DNA of 63,545 nt from Mesostigma viride. Lineage: Eukaryota > Streptophyta > Mesostigmatophyceae > Mesostigmatales > Mesostigmataceae. Position 1 is the stretch's first letter. Each line of letters begins with the position of its first letter. The stretch is from NCBI GenBank assembly GCA_009746045.1, contig RPFO01000529.1, forward strand, positions 1 to 63,545. The letters run 5' to 3'. Below, one piece after another: positions 18,469 through 27,396 of this stretch. Both the position numbers and the translations under genes were made by a program. The notes under the pieces are model-generated. The model ran no database searches and had not been told where the DNA came from. It saw only the letters and a list, made by a program, of their open reading frames with translations.

Positions 18469-19119
18469 TCATCCAAACATAGAGGAGGAGCCCGGGCCTC
18501 CCCACAGGTTGTTGCGCGGGGGCGCTCCTGATTCGCCCCACACACCGAGCGAGCTTGCGGCGGAGACCTCCGGGAACCCGTATATGCCGTTGGATTGCAC
18601 GTCGATTCCCTGCATGGGCCACGTGAACCGCGGGTCCATGAGGAAGGTGTTGTCGGTGATCATCTGCCCGAACGCGCCCTTGGTCGCGACCCCGATGGAC
18701 CCCCATCCGTCGACGGAAATGGGGGCCGGGATGTACGGCCGCAACGTCTGGATGTCCGTCACGGGGAAGTCCTTGGTGTTGGAGGTGATGAAGCCCACGC
18801 CCACCTTGTGGTCGTCGAGAGTGGCGCCCACGACGTCCTCGGGCTTCGGCAGCCGCTCGGTCCCGAAGCTCAATTGGTCTTCGAACGTGGAGCCGTAACT
18901 CAGCCCGGCCCCCCGCACACGCGTGTCCAGGTTGAACATCATGTCGTAGGACTCGGCGGGGACGATCATCGTCGCGGTGCCCGCGTCCGCAGCGAAGGAG
19001 GAGTTGAGGGCCTGGAACGCCTCGTCCCCGCAGATCGTGTCGAAGATTTCCGGACGCGAGGTGACGCCGACGTACTCCTCGCTCGTGTTCGCAACGGGGT
19101 TGCAGCGGGATCCCATCAT
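18469..19119 (-). CDS. Hypothetical protein, possible virion component
   Basis: 216 residues from the ATG at 19119 (MMGSRCNPVANTSEEY). It is Gly/Ser/Phe-rich with an aromatic, low-complexity C-terminus (GPGSSSMFG) and no enzymatic motif. Composition is typical of virion structural proteins, but this is inference only. Its upstream region carries the AT-rich element shared with the gene starting at 3597, so it is probably expressed with the same timing. Confidence 0.55.
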   Translation of the reverse strand: MMGSRCNPVANTSEEYVGVTSRPEIFDTICGDEAFQALNSSFAADAGTATMIVPAESYDMMFNLDTRVRGAGLSYGSTFEDQLSFGTERLPKPEDVVGATLDDHKVGVGFITSNTKDFPVTDIQTLRPYIPAPISVDGWGSIGVATKGAFGQMITDNTFLMDPRFTWPMQGIDVQSNGIYGFPEVSAASSLGVWGESGAPPRNNLWGGPGSSSMFG

Positions 19120-19141
19120 GATCTCTTTCCAGAGGGCACAC

Positions 19142-19159
19142 AAATTAAATTGAGAAATG
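19142..19159 (-). promoter_or_regulatory. AT-rich promoter-like element
   Basis: Reads CATTTCTCAATTTAATTT on the minus strand, 22 bases before the ATG at 19119. It matches the element at 3607-3623 in all but one inserted T. Two nearly identical 17-18-bp words in front of unrelated genes in a GC-rich region argue for a conserved viral promoter. Confidence 0.5.
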
Positions 19160-21008
19160 TTACTGCGCTACTTCCTTGTCGCCGTATTCCGGTCGCTTCT
19201 TCTTAGCGGTTGAGTTGGATTGCCTGCCGCCCTCTGGCGATTGCCACTTCCGCGGGGGCGGCCCCGAGTGCGGCGAGCGGGCGCCCCATCTGGCGCCGAG
19301 GCGGCAGCCGGAAGGGTCCCCCCACCCCCCTCCCCTGGCTCGCTCGACTAGACGTGCTGCTTCCCCGCCCGCGGCCGCGCCCGCGACCAGCAGACGGTTG
19401 CGCGCCCGCCGCCCCCCCGGTTGAGAGCTGCTGCCTCTCTTAAGGCCTCCTTGCAAGACGGAGGGCGGGCGCCCTCTCAAGTTTTGATCCCTCATTAGGC
19501 GCTTGCCGCCCACCCCCACAAGATTGTTGAGAGTCTCCGCGCTCCTCCGCTGCGGGTCCTGCTGGGAGCGCGTCTGGCCCGGCGGGGGCCGGGCCGGCGG
19601 CGGCGGCGGCACGTCCGAATTCATGATCAAGGCCTCCCAATGCCCACTTTTGTGGCGAATGTAAACGGGCGGGATGTTGTTTCTGCTCCCGGGATCGTAG
19701 AGGGCATACCAATACCAATCTCCAACAGTCGTTTTTTCTTGGTAAACGTAGATAGGCGTCCGAAAATGGCGCGATAAGATGGCAATCGCATCTGATTCCC
19801 CTTCGGAGCATTCAGTCGGCTTGAATATTTTTTGAGTTGGTCTTCGATAGTTGTTCCGGGCGGGTCTGTGAGCAGATGCGAGGGGAATTTAGCTCGTATC
19901 TCTTTGACATATTTTTCAATCTGCGGACGCACTTCCTCTTTCAGCGCTCGCGTCCTCTGGACCACCTGTTCGGACGTCACGGTCTCCCCTTTCCGGAACG
20001 CGTCCACAATCAAGAGGGCATTAAACATGCATTTGCCATCACCCTGCGTGATGCGCCTGAACGCCGACTCATCACCATCGGGCGCCTTCACGACATAGGC
20101 CTTGTCGACGCCCGCATCCATGCGTGGGGGGTATGTGACAGACCGGTCATTAACCGAGAAACCGAAGCTGTTGTTGTCTCCGGACCATGCAACGTTGTTC
20201 TCGCCTCCCGTAGGGTCAGGGTCTAGGGGTAAGGGTTTAGGATTAGACGGCGGTGTAGGATTCGGCGGTGTAGGATTGGACGACGGTGGTTGAGTAGGAT
20301 TAGACGGCGGTTGAGAAGGATTGGACGACGGTGGTTGAGTAGGATTAGACGGCAGTGTAGGATTGGACGACGGTGGTTGAGTAGGATTAGACGGCGGTTG
20401 AGAAGGATTGGACGACGGTGGTTGAGTAGGATTAGACGGCAGTGTAGGATTGGACGACGGTGGTTGAGTCGGTTGAGAAGGATTGGGCGGTGCTGGTCGA
20501 GACTGTGGGGTGTTGGATTGCTTGTTCTTGGCTCGAGAAGCCTTTAGGATGCCGTTGAGGACAAGGCAAATTGGCCCGCTGGCTGGCTGGGGGGGGCTGG
20601 CTGGGGGGGGGCTGACTTGTGGGGGTGGGGGTGGGGGCTGGCGGGGGGGTGGACAGACTTGGCTGCCGGGGGGGCTGACGGGGGATGAGGCTTGGCCGCC
20701 ACCCGGCGCAAACAGCCCGTAGTGGCGGAGTTGCCGCAACCTCTGACACTGCGCCCTAGACCCGTATTGCTTACCGTACGGCGGCGGATCTCTAATTCCG
20801 CAAAAAGCGGTCGCGGCCGTCGGAGCGGCGTCAATGTCCCTGTTCCCCCCCCGCGAGGGAAGAGGGTGCGGGCCACCACGTTTCCAAATAGCCTGATGTG
20901 ATGCTTGCATTCCTCCTCTGTGCCCATGGGGACTCCATTAGGTCCTAAACCATCTGTGCTTATTTTGTTTCCGCAGTAAAATGGGGGGGGCATGCGTTTG
21001 ATTATCAA
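19160..21008 (-). CDS. OTU-family cysteine protease with proline-rich repeats, two frame breaks
   Basis: OTU deubiquitinase. The catalytic Cys segment is TQGDGKCMFNALL (near 20050). The catalytic His segment, HKSGHWEALI (near 19640), lies in another frame, reached if one base is missing from the A6 run at about 19829-19834. Upstream, the frame starting at 21008 contains PMGTEEECKHHIRLFG and the next frame contains PPPYGKQYGSRAQCQRLRQL, two copies of a GTxxEC-like motif seen in giant-virus proteins. They are joined if one C is missing from the C9 run at about 20842-20850. Between them and the OTU domain lies a long Pro/Ser/Asn/Gln repeat. A basic, Pro-rich tail follows the His. It would remove ubiquitin from viral or host proteins. 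GC content is lower than in its neighbours. Confidence 0.78.
20225..20500 (-). repeat. Tandem repeat encoding SNPTQPPSSNPSQPP units
   Basis: About 33-66-bp units (GGATTGGACGACGGTGG, TTGAGTAGGATTAGACGG and variants) repeat at least seven times inside the OTU gene. They encode Pro/Ser/Asn/Gln runs forming a probable disordered linker between the N-terminal motifs and the protease domain. Perfect 99-bp blocks appear twice in succession, showing recent expansion. Confidence 0.8.
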
Positions 21009-21019
21009 TAGGTTACATT

Positions 21020-21706
21020 TTACTCAGCGGCCACACCATCCTCCTCACGGGGCTCCTCTCTCTCAATGAAGGAGTACGCATTGGGGATGCGGCCGTTAGG
21101 GAAAAACTGGACCATCTTCACTACGGGGGAGCACCCGAACTGCTTGTCCATGAACCAGAGGCGCGAGACCTCCACAATGGCCTGGACGTACATTCCCCTC
21201 TCTAGATCCTCCATCTTGGCCGGCAGCTTGTTATCGTCAAAAAACTGACACTCCGGCTTGTCGTTGCGGAAGGGCACAGTGCACTTCAACGTCGGGGGGA
21301 ACTGCTCTTTCTTGGAGGGCTTCACGGCCGAGGTGTACAGCTCGTTCACGACGTCCAGACTTATCTTCTTGTTGAACCAGGTCGTGCTCTTCTCGAACGA
21401 GGTTTCTTTGTTCCGGTCGTCGAAGGCGACCCACTTGCTGTAAAACTTGCCCCCGTCCTCCTCCTCGTTGAGGTAGTCATCGAAGCTGAGGTCGAGGGTG
21501 TACTTGACCTCTCCTTTCTTCCCCTCGAAGCGGCTTATGCCGAAAGGCGCCCTCATTTTCGGGGTCTGGATGCGGATTGGCACCTCCTTCCCATCCTTGG
21601 CGTAGTTCAGATAGACGGACAGCCCGCCGGTGGTGGACCTCTTCGGGTCGCGGTACACGATCTTCTTGGGGTCGAAATCCTCGAACAGGACGATCGTGGA
21701 CGCCAT
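21020..21706 (-). CDS. DUF5871-like conserved giant-virus protein
   Basis: 228 residues from the Met at 21706; an in-frame Met at 21757 adds 17 low-complexity residues. VLFEDFDPKKIVY, GGLSVYLNYA, IRIQTPKMRAPFG and YTLDLSFDDY give the pattern FDPxxixf, GgxxxxlxY, iQTPxmxxPFGis and lslSf that defines the NCLDV DUF5871 group. A C-terminal LRGMYVQAIVEVSRLWF-like strand pair follows. These abundant proteins are suspected to be single-stranded-DNA-binding or virion proteins; the role is not established. Acidic tail. Confidence 0.75.
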   Translation of the reverse strand: MASTIVLFEDFDPKKIVYRDPKRSTTGGLSVYLNYAKDGKEVPIRIQTPKMRAPFGISRFEGKKGEVKYTLDLSFDDYLNEEEDGGKFYSKWVAFDDRNKETSFEKSTTWFNKKISLDVVNELYTSAVKPSKKEQFPPTLKCTVPFRNDKPECQFFDDNKLPAKMEDLERGMYVQAIVEVSRLWFMDKQFGCSPVVKMVQFFPNGRIPNAYSFIEREEPREEDGVAAE

Positions 21707-21714
21707 GATGACAG

Positions 21715-21800
21715 GGGCGGGCGCGGACGCTTGGGACGCTTGGACGCTTGAACACACGGACGCGGACGCTTGGACGCGTCGGTCGCGAACTGCGGGAGTC
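21715..21800. repeat. Short GGACGCTTGG repeat upstream of the DUF5871-like gene
   Basis: The word GGACGCTTGG or GGACGCGG recurs about seven times in 21720-21785, immediately upstream of the gene start at 21706. It may be promoter-proximal or simply slippage-prone GC-rich DNA. Confidence 0.55.
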
Positions 21801-21829
21801 TGTGCTGATCCGCAGACCTGATGGGATCT

Positions 21830-22387
21830 TTATACCATGTCCGCCCAGCGGGTATCTTGTGGCGCGGCGCCATCGGCCATCTCCGTATCCTCTTCCGTAC
21901 TGCTGGGTGCTCGATATCCGGCCCGATATTCCGTTATCTCTTTGCACGCTGACACGAACGCGGCCAGGGGCATGCGCCCCTTCATGAGGTGGACGAAATG
22001 GCACACGAGACGGATATTGGACGGCGCGTACCCCATCATGCCGTCTATCAGGTCGATGGCCGCGGAATCGGCGTGCCTCTCCTTGTCGGGGTTGTACTCG
22101 TGCTTCATCTCCCTCCCTGTGATGGCGCACCTCCCCCCCTGCGCGTCCCATATATCGCACAGGTCTTTCTCGGTGGCGGCAATCCGGTCCCTCCTCCTGG
22201 GCACTCTGCCGATCTTATCCAGCTGGGAGCGGAAGTACCCCATTTTGGTGCTCCGGAACTCCGCGACCGACGCCCTCCTGCACGCCCTGCACACTCCCGC
22301 GTACCTCCGGCTCCGGCTGTCCAGCTCGCCCTTCGCCTTAGGCTGCTGGCACTTCACGCAGACGGTGGCGGCGTCCGAGTTTTCCAT
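21830..22387 (-). CDS. HNH-like endonuclease with N-terminal zinc ribbon
   Basis: 185 residues. N-terminal CVKCQQPK and CRACRR form a zinc-binding pair. The segment LCDIWDAQGGRCAITG, AAIDLIDGMMGYAPSNIRLVCHFVHLMK follows the HNH plan (C-x2-G, then D at the metal site, then NIRLVC before H-x2-H/N). This arrangement resembles HNH proteins common in phages and algal viruses. The usual first His of the HNH triad is replaced by Asp in AIDLID, so activity is uncertain. Tail acidic. Confidence 0.65.
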   Translation of the reverse strand: MENSDAATVCVKCQQPKAKGELDSRSRRYAGVCRACRRASVAEFRSTKMGYFRSQLDKIGRVPRRRDRIAATEKDLCDIWDAQGGRCAITGREMKHEYNPDKERHADSAAIDLIDGMMGYAPSNIRLVCHFVHLMKGRMPLAAFVSACKEITEYRAGYRAPSSTEEDTEMADGAAPQDTRWADMV

Positions 22388-22430
22388 GGCGAGGGCGGTA
22401 GCTACCTACCTCTTAGATATACACCCGGCG

Positions 22431-23404
22431 CTAACCGCACCGGTGTCCGGTGTACACTCGGGACCGGTTCGACGCCAGCAGCTTCCTCGCGCACCCCTCT
22501 CGCATGCTCTGTACGGCCAGCCACGCCTTGATGCACGGGGAGGAGGAGGAGGAGGAGGACGCGTGTTGGGAGTACAGGGACGCCACGAGCCTCTCCCCCT
22601 CGGCGCGGTCCGGGCTCCTCATCGCCCGCAGCGCCCTGACGATGGGGGGGGGCTGTCTCCGCCCCCGCCTGTCATCGCCAGCACGGCGTTCCATACCCTG
22701 GGAGGCGACAGCGCCGCCTTTGCGGCCACGCGCGCGTGGGATCGGACGGCCCGCGCCTTCCGCTCGCCCGACACGGGCAGCAGCAGGGACATCAGGCGCA
22801 GGGTGTGTGCCAGGCCGTCCCTGTGGGGGTCGTCCCCCTCCAAGGGCGCCGCCTCCTCCCCCAGGAGGCGCCAGGGGAGGGAGGAGGCGACGTCGGCGGA
22901 GTTGCCCAGGTTGAGCAGCGCCGCTCGGTACTCGGAGGTCAGACTGGACGCGATGAGCGCGCACAGGTGCGGCCGGGGGAGGCCCTCGAGCCTATCCTCG
23001 GCGCACCCGGACAAGGCGGCGGCGCTCCTGGCGAGCTCCCGGTGCATGGAGAGGGGGCATTGGAGGAGGTTGACCGTGCACAGGATCCTGGTGATGCTGT
23101 CGACGATGTCCTCGGCGACGAGGGCGCAGAGGTCCGCTTTCGTGGCCGTCTGCACGGCTCGCGGGGGGAGGTACGGCCGCATCTGGGAGACGAGCAGCAC
23201 CACTTGGGCCCTACCTAGCGCCTTGGCGACCCCGCGCGCGCACTGGACGGTCTGCCTCCCCATACTCTGCTTGGGCGGGATCACTCCTAGCGATATGGTG
23301 CGCAGGTACGCCTCGAGGGGGGCGGCGGGGCGTTCATCCACGGCCGTCAGATCTTCGATGCGCATCAGAAGGCCGAGCAGCGTCTTCACCTCGTCTAGGG
23401 CCAT
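22431..23404 (-). CDS. Hypothetical helical protein, frame broken
   Basis: The frame from 23404 (MALDEVKTLLGLLMRIEDL) runs to 22619 as a leucine-rich, mostly helical protein. A G9 run at about 22645-22653 appears one base short. The next frame continues with IVRALRAMRSPDRAEGERLVASL, a Ser run, and AWLAVQSMREGCARKLL, which keeps the same helical character, to 22431 (about 325 residues). No family recognised. Confidence 0.55.
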
Positions 23405-23457
23405 GTTTAAAAGGCTCGCCTCTCTACATAGCTATTGACATTTTTGGCAGACGACGA

Positions 23458-23745
23458 ATGGACGTCCTCGTGATCCCCGCCGACAGCCTAGAGGTCACCA
23501 AGGCGCGCGTGCCCTTGCGCGAAGTGTCCGCCACGCGCAGGATCGTGACGGGCACTTCTCTGGCCGTCCCCGTGGGCCATTGCGACTGCGGGGCGGTGGC
23601 CGAGTACGACCCGTTCGCGGCGTCCAAGGGCCACCCCATCAACGTGCTGGCGAGTTTCGCCTTCCGCCGCGCGATCTACGGTGACGTGTTGGTCACGGGT
23701 GTGAATCCTGGGTATGGAGATGATCACGTCACGTCATGCGTGTAG
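23458..23745 (+). CDS. Small hypothetical protein
   Basis: 95 residues, beta-rich, with no transmembrane segment. Features include VPVGHCDCGAVAEYDPF with a CxC pair and a Gly-containing end (VTGVNPGYGDDH). Divergent from the gene starting at 23404, sharing a 53-bp AT-richer spacer (CTATTGACATTTTT). Ends 2 bases before the convergent VLTF-2-like gene. No family recognised. Confidence 0.55.
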   Translation: MDVLVIPADSLEVTKARVPLREVSATRRIVTGTSLAVPVGHCDCGAVAEYDPFAASKGHPINVLASFAFRRAIYGDVLVTGVNPGYGDDHVTSCV

Positions 23746-23746
23746 G

Positions 23747-24445
23747 CTACTTTTTCTTATTATTAATCACGTTCACAAACTTGTCCAGCGAACAGGCCTT
23801 GTTGACAGCCGGCCTGGCTCTCTTCATGGCTAGACCGGACGCCTCCTCCTTGGGCGCCTGCGGGGGGCGCTTCCTGGACAAGCACACGGGCAAGTCTTCG
23901 CCCGCCGCCTTGCCCCCGTCCCTCGCCCCCGCGTTCTTGCTAGAAATGGTGGTGACGCAGTCCACCTGAGTGGCGTACTCCATCGCGAAGGGCGGTTCCG
24001 CCAGCATGTGCACTTCTCCGCGCGCGGAACTGCTCCTGAACTCGTCCACGTCCATGTGCCCGCCGAACATCTTGAGACATTGCCTCGGAGGGGCGGCGAT
24101 GACGCCAGGGAAGGAGGAGGGCCTCGACTCGGCCCGCCACAGCCTCTGCGCCATGATGAAGAGGTAGTGGTTGCGCAGGTCCCTGCAGGCGCCTCCCTCC
24201 TTCAGGTTGTACGCCTTGGCGCAGTTGGGCGAGCAGAAGCACCCCGTCACGCAGAAGGCGGTGTCGTGCCTCGTCATCCTGGTGGGGAGAGGGAAGGGGA
24301 CGCCGTCAAAGGGGTGGCAACACCACCAGCAGCAGAGGGGGGTGGACGTGGGCCACTTGGCGCCGTCGGCCATCATTTTCAGCAGCGCGCGCGTCACCGG
24401 CGGCACCTGCGGGGTCGGCGGCGGCAGCTCATCCGCAGTCTCCAT
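23747..24445 (-). CDS. VLTF-2-like late transcription factor (A1L family)
   Basis: 232 residues. CWWCCHPFDGVPFPLPTRM and then FCVTGCFCSPNCAKAYNL are the defining zinc-binding signature of the poxvirus A1L/VLTF-2 late transcription factor group: CWWC, PFxLP, GxFCSxxCxxAYN. In NCLDVs this factor helps switch on late genes. The C-terminal half is low-complexity and basic and ends in a lysine run. It overlaps the upstream gene at 24429 by 17 bases. Diagnostic for the viral origin of this block. Confidence 0.85.
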   Translation of the reverse strand: METADELPPPTPQVPPVTRALLKMMADGAKWPTSTPLCCWWCCHPFDGVPFPLPTRMTRHDTAFCVTGCFCSPNCAKAYNLKEGGACRDLRNHYLFIMAQRLWRAESRPSSFPGVIAAPPRQCLKMFGGHMDVDEFRSSSARGEVHMLAEPPFAMEYATQVDCVTTISSKNAGARDGGKAAGEDLPVCLSRKRPPQAPKEEASGLAMKRARPAVNKACSLDKFVNVINNKKK

Positions 24446-25208
24446 AGCGTCCCTTGACGACCTGCGGCTTCAACACCTTGGTCTGGCACACGCCGCTGTA
24501 GACGATGCAGCCGTCCGTGGCTGGGTGGAAGATGAGCGTGCGCCCGTCGCCGTAGATGACCCGCAGAAACTGCGGCCGGTCCGCGGGCTGCTGCTTGCCC
24601 GAGAGCGCCAGAAACCGGAGGATGCACCAGATGAACTGGGGGATGCCTGCCCCCGCGTAGAAGTCGTCGTCTTCGCCCAATAGTTTGCGCAGGCCTTCGG
24701 TTACGTCCGCGTTGTCCGGGGACGGATACCACGCGCCCAACGAGGCCGACAGGATCTTGTGGGTCTTGGGCTCGGCCTCCGCCCCGTCTACTGCCGGGAG
24801 CTTTATAGGCGGGAAGCGCACGTTTTTCTGGGACAGCTTCAGGTTGTACGTAACGGCCAGGTCCCTCCCTGCGTGTCTGTACTGCACGACGAGACACGGC
24901 TTGGCCAGGGGCGCCACGTACTCCTCGGCGTTCGTGTTCGCGAGCAGCTGGGCCGCGGGCATGTCGAGGCCGCCTCCCTCCCGCCGCACGGCCTCCACGA
25001 GCGCCTCGGTGAAGTCCCTGTCCCCTCCCTCGTGGCTGATGCGGGCGTCCTGGATTTTGTAGTACTCGGATTCCGCCTCGGGTTTCCGCTTCAGCCGCGC
25101 GTGCCACCCGCGCACCGCGCCCATTGACAGGAGCAGGTAGGAGCAGGCCGACTCCCACGCCGACCAGAACGACCGTTTCAGGGCGGCGAGACTCCATCCA
25201 TGCTCCAT
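24429..25208 (-). CDS. Hypothetical protein
   Basis: 259 residues. An N-terminal amphipathic or hydrophobic segment (SAWESACSYLLLSMGAV) could be a membrane anchor. Then come ordered segments (FTEALVEAVRREGGGLDMP, CLVVQYRHAGRDLAVTYNL, GIPQFIWCILRFLALSG). No catalytic motif recognised. Overlaps both neighbours on the same strand (17 and 31 bases), indicating a compact minus-strand cluster with the VLTF-2-like gene. Confidence 0.6.
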   Translation of the reverse strand: MEHGWSLAALKRSFWSAWESACSYLLLSMGAVRGWHARLKRKPEAESEYYKIQDARISHEGGDRDFTEALVEAVRREGGGLDMPAAQLLANTNAEEYVAPLAKPCLVVQYRHAGRDLAVTYNLKLSQKNVRFPPIKLPAVDGAEAEPKTHKILSASLGAWYPSPDNADVTEGLRKLLGEDDDFYAGAGIPQFIWCILRFLALSGKQQPADRPQFLRVIYGDGRTLIFHPATDGCIVYSGVCQTKVLKPQVVKGRYGDCG

Positions 25209-25495
25209 TGCCCGTCGTCGTCGTCCTTACTGTAGTCCCTCAGATTATCCTTGAGCGCCTCTAGACGCACCCTGCGCTGGTCCGTGCTGTACGTGGCGTC
25301 CACGTATTGCCGGTACTTCCGCCGCAGCCCCCCGTCGGGCACGTCCTGCTTGTTGACCTTCGGCACGTTGACGGGCTGCGCGGTCGTGTGGCGCACGCTC
25401 ACGGTCTTGAGGCCCGAGTCCGTCGATGCGCGGAAGGTGGGCGGGGCCGGGGCGTGGGGTCGGGTCTGCAGCATGTCCTCGTACCAGGCCGCCAT
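25178..25495 (-). CDS. Hypothetical small protein
   Basis: 105 residues, hydrophilic. Helix-forming C-terminal half (LRRKYRQYVDATYSTDQRRVRLEALKDNLRDY is the densest part) after a disordered N-terminus. Overlaps the next gene on the strand by 31 bases and is divergent from the gene at 25518 with a 22-base spacer. Function unknown. Confidence 0.55.
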   Translation of the reverse strand: MAAWYEDMLQTRPHAPAPPTFRASTDSGLKTVSVRHTTAQPVNVPKVNKQDVPDGGLRRKYRQYVDATYSTDQRRVRLEALKDNLRDYSKDDDDGQWSMDGVSPP

Positions 25496-25517
25496 CGGGG
25501 CGTATTTCTTCGTCTAC

Positions 25518-26273
25518 TATGACGCTCACAAAACAAATGGCGACGGAACGCATACTGGAGTACGCGGGACTCGCGGCCATCATCCCGTCCCTCCCCGGCG
25601 GGCGCCGATCGTTCGTGAGGCGCATGAACCGGCAGGTGCGCTGGACGGGCGGCGGCAAGGCCTTCCTGCTGAACTACCCGGAGAGCAGGCGCCAGGTGCT
25701 GGTCGTCGGGGGTCGGGCGGCCACGGGTTCTCGGGGGCTGACCCGAGCGCCGACTCGGAGATGGTGATGGAGGCCTCGTTGGGCGTGCGCTTCCACAGGG
25801 GGTACCTCGCGAGCGCGCGCTCCCTGTGCGAGCACCTCCTGACGCACCCGAGCATGGTCAAGCGGGGCGGCGGCTGGCACATGGACATCACGGGCGGCGG
25901 CAACGGGGGGGCGGTGGGCGTGATAGCGGGCAGCCTCCTGACGCGGCGGCAGACGGACGTGGGCGAGGTCGTCACGTTCAGCCAGCCGGCGGTGACGGAC
26001 GCGGCGGGGGCGGACACGCTGCGTGGGACCCTGTCCCTTACGCGCGTGGTGCCCTCCAAAGGGGAGGAGGAGGAGGGCCACTTCGGCGACAGGGTGACGG
26101 TCCGGGCGCGCGGCTGCCCGCGATGCGCGGGAGATTGTATGGCGTGGTACGTGTCCGCCCTCGCGAACAATATCACGCACGGTAGTAGCGACACGAGCGG
26201 CGATGGCGGCAGGCACGACAGCGAACAGCACGACAGCGAGACGAAGGAGTGCGCATGCGCTTGTCTATTTTGA
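25518..26273 (+). CDS. Hypothetical protein, frame broken
   Basis: The frame from the ATG at 25518 (MTLTKQMATERILEYAGLAAI) leads to RQVLVVGGRAATGSRG and then degenerates. The next frame supplies ADSEMVMEASLGVRFHRGYLASARSL and continues to 26273, reached if one G is missing from the G5 run at about 25734-25738. The combined protein is about 251 residues, beta-rich, with a late CPRCAGDC metal-binding pair. No family recognised. Its end overlaps the cysteine desulfurase start by 71 bases. Confidence 0.55.
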   Translation, partial: YDAHKTNGDGTHTGVRGTRGHHPVPPRRAPIVREAHEPAGALDGRRQGLPAELPGEQAPGAGRRGSGGHGFSGADPSADSEMVMEASLGVRFHRGYLASARSLCEHLLTHPSMVKRGGGWHMDITGGGNGGAVGVIAGSLLTRRQTDVGEVVTFSQPAVTDAAGADTLRGTLSLTRVVPSKGEEEEGHFGDRVTVRARGCPRCAGDCMAWYVSALANNITHGSSDTSGDGGRHDSEQHDSETKECACACLF

Positions 26274-27396
26274 CAACAACAGCACGACACGGCCGCACCC
26301 CCAGGTGGCCCGCGCACTCGGCGCAACGGCCGCGACACTCTACGGCAACGCGTCAAGCTCGCACAAGGCGGGCAGGGAGTCCCACGATGTGGTGGAGGAC
26401 TCCCGCCGCACCCTGGCACGACACCTGGGCGTGCGTCCGGGCGACGTGATTTTCACGGGGGGCGCGACCGAGTCCAACAACATCATCATCCACAGCGTGC
26501 TGGAGCGCGCGCGGGGGCGGGGCGTGGTTCTTACCACGAAGGTTGAGCACCCGAGCGTGCTCCAGCCGCTGCTGCACGTGCGCAAGGCCTCCCGCGGCGG
26601 CGTGAAGGTGGTCCAGCTGCCGGTCGACCGCGAGGGCTTCGTGCGGATGGACAGCCTGCGCGAGGCGGTCAAGAAGTGGGGCGGACGCATCAAGCTGGTA
26701 TCGGTCATTTACGCGAACAACGAGATAGGGACGGTGCAGGACATGGGGGCGATACGCAGGGCGGTGGGCAAGGGCGTGCACATCCACGCGGACACGACAC
26801 AGGTGGCGGGCAAGGCGCCGCTGGGTAAGGACCAGCGGTTCATGGACAGCTTTACGGTTTCGGGACACAAGATCCACGGGGTGAAGGGCGTGGGCGCGCT
26901 CGTGGTGCGCGCGGGGGCGGACTCGGTGGTCCCGCTGATGCACGGGGGCGGACAGGAGCGCGGCGTGCGGCCGGGGACGGAGAGCCCGCCCCTGATCGCG
27001 AGCCTGGCGCAAGCGGCGTCCATCAACATGAGCCGGGCGGGGCGCGCCCGGTGGCGTAGGACGGCCGAGTACGCCGCCAGGCTGCGGGAGGGGCTGGGAG
27101 GGCTGGGGGCTTCCTTCAACGGGCCGGCCGACCCGGGGCGTAGGATGGCCAACCTGGTCAGTTTCGCGCTTCCGGGCACGGACGGTCGCGCGATGGTGGA
27201 GTGGCTCTCCCGCTGCGGGATCTGCGCGAACGTGGGCAGCGCCTGCTCGAAGATGAAGCGGAGCCGCGTGCTGCGTGCGGTCGGCGTGCCCGAGGAGACG
27301 GCGCGCGGCACGGTGCGCTTGGGACTTTCGGCGTACACGACGCAGCAGGACGTGGATTACCTTCTTTGGTGCCTGCGGCGGTTTCAGAAGACGTAG
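26203..27396 (+). CDS. Cysteine desulfurase (NifS/IscS-like)
   Basis: 397 residues, PLP-dependent class V aminotransferase fold. N-terminal VYFDNNSTTRPHPQV and NASSSHKAGRE are family hallmarks. FTGGATESNNIII, KVEHPSVLQPL, YANNEIGTVQDM and HADTTQVAGK follow in order. The Schiff-base Lys is in SGHKIHGVKGVG. GGGQERGVRPGTES and the sulfur-accepting Cys in NVGSACSK are present. The enzyme would take sulfur from cysteine for Fe-S cluster or tRNA thiolation chemistry. No plastid or mitochondrial targeting peptide is obvious, so a cytosolic viral-factory role is likely. A Rieske Fe-S protein encoded 20 kb away is a plausible beneficiary, by inference only. Confidence 0.9.
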   Translation: MAAGTTANSTTARRRSAHALVYFDNNSTTRPHPQVARALGATAATLYGNASSSHKAGRESHDVVEDSRRTLARHLGVRPGDVIFTGGATESNNIIIHSVLERARGRGVVLTTKVEHPSVLQPLLHVRKASRGGVKVVQLPVDREGFVRMDSLREAVKKWGGRIKLVSVIYANNEIGTVQDMGAIRRAVGKGVHIHADTTQVAGKAPLGKDQRFMDSFTVSGHKIHGVKGVGALVVRAGADSVVPLMHGGGQERGVRPGTESPPLIASLAQAASINMSRAGRARWRRTAEYAARLREGLGGLGASFNGPADPGRRMANLVSFALPGTDGRAMVEWLSRCGICANVGSACSKMKRSRVLRAVGVPEETARGTVRLGLSAYTTQQDVDYLLWCLRRFQKT

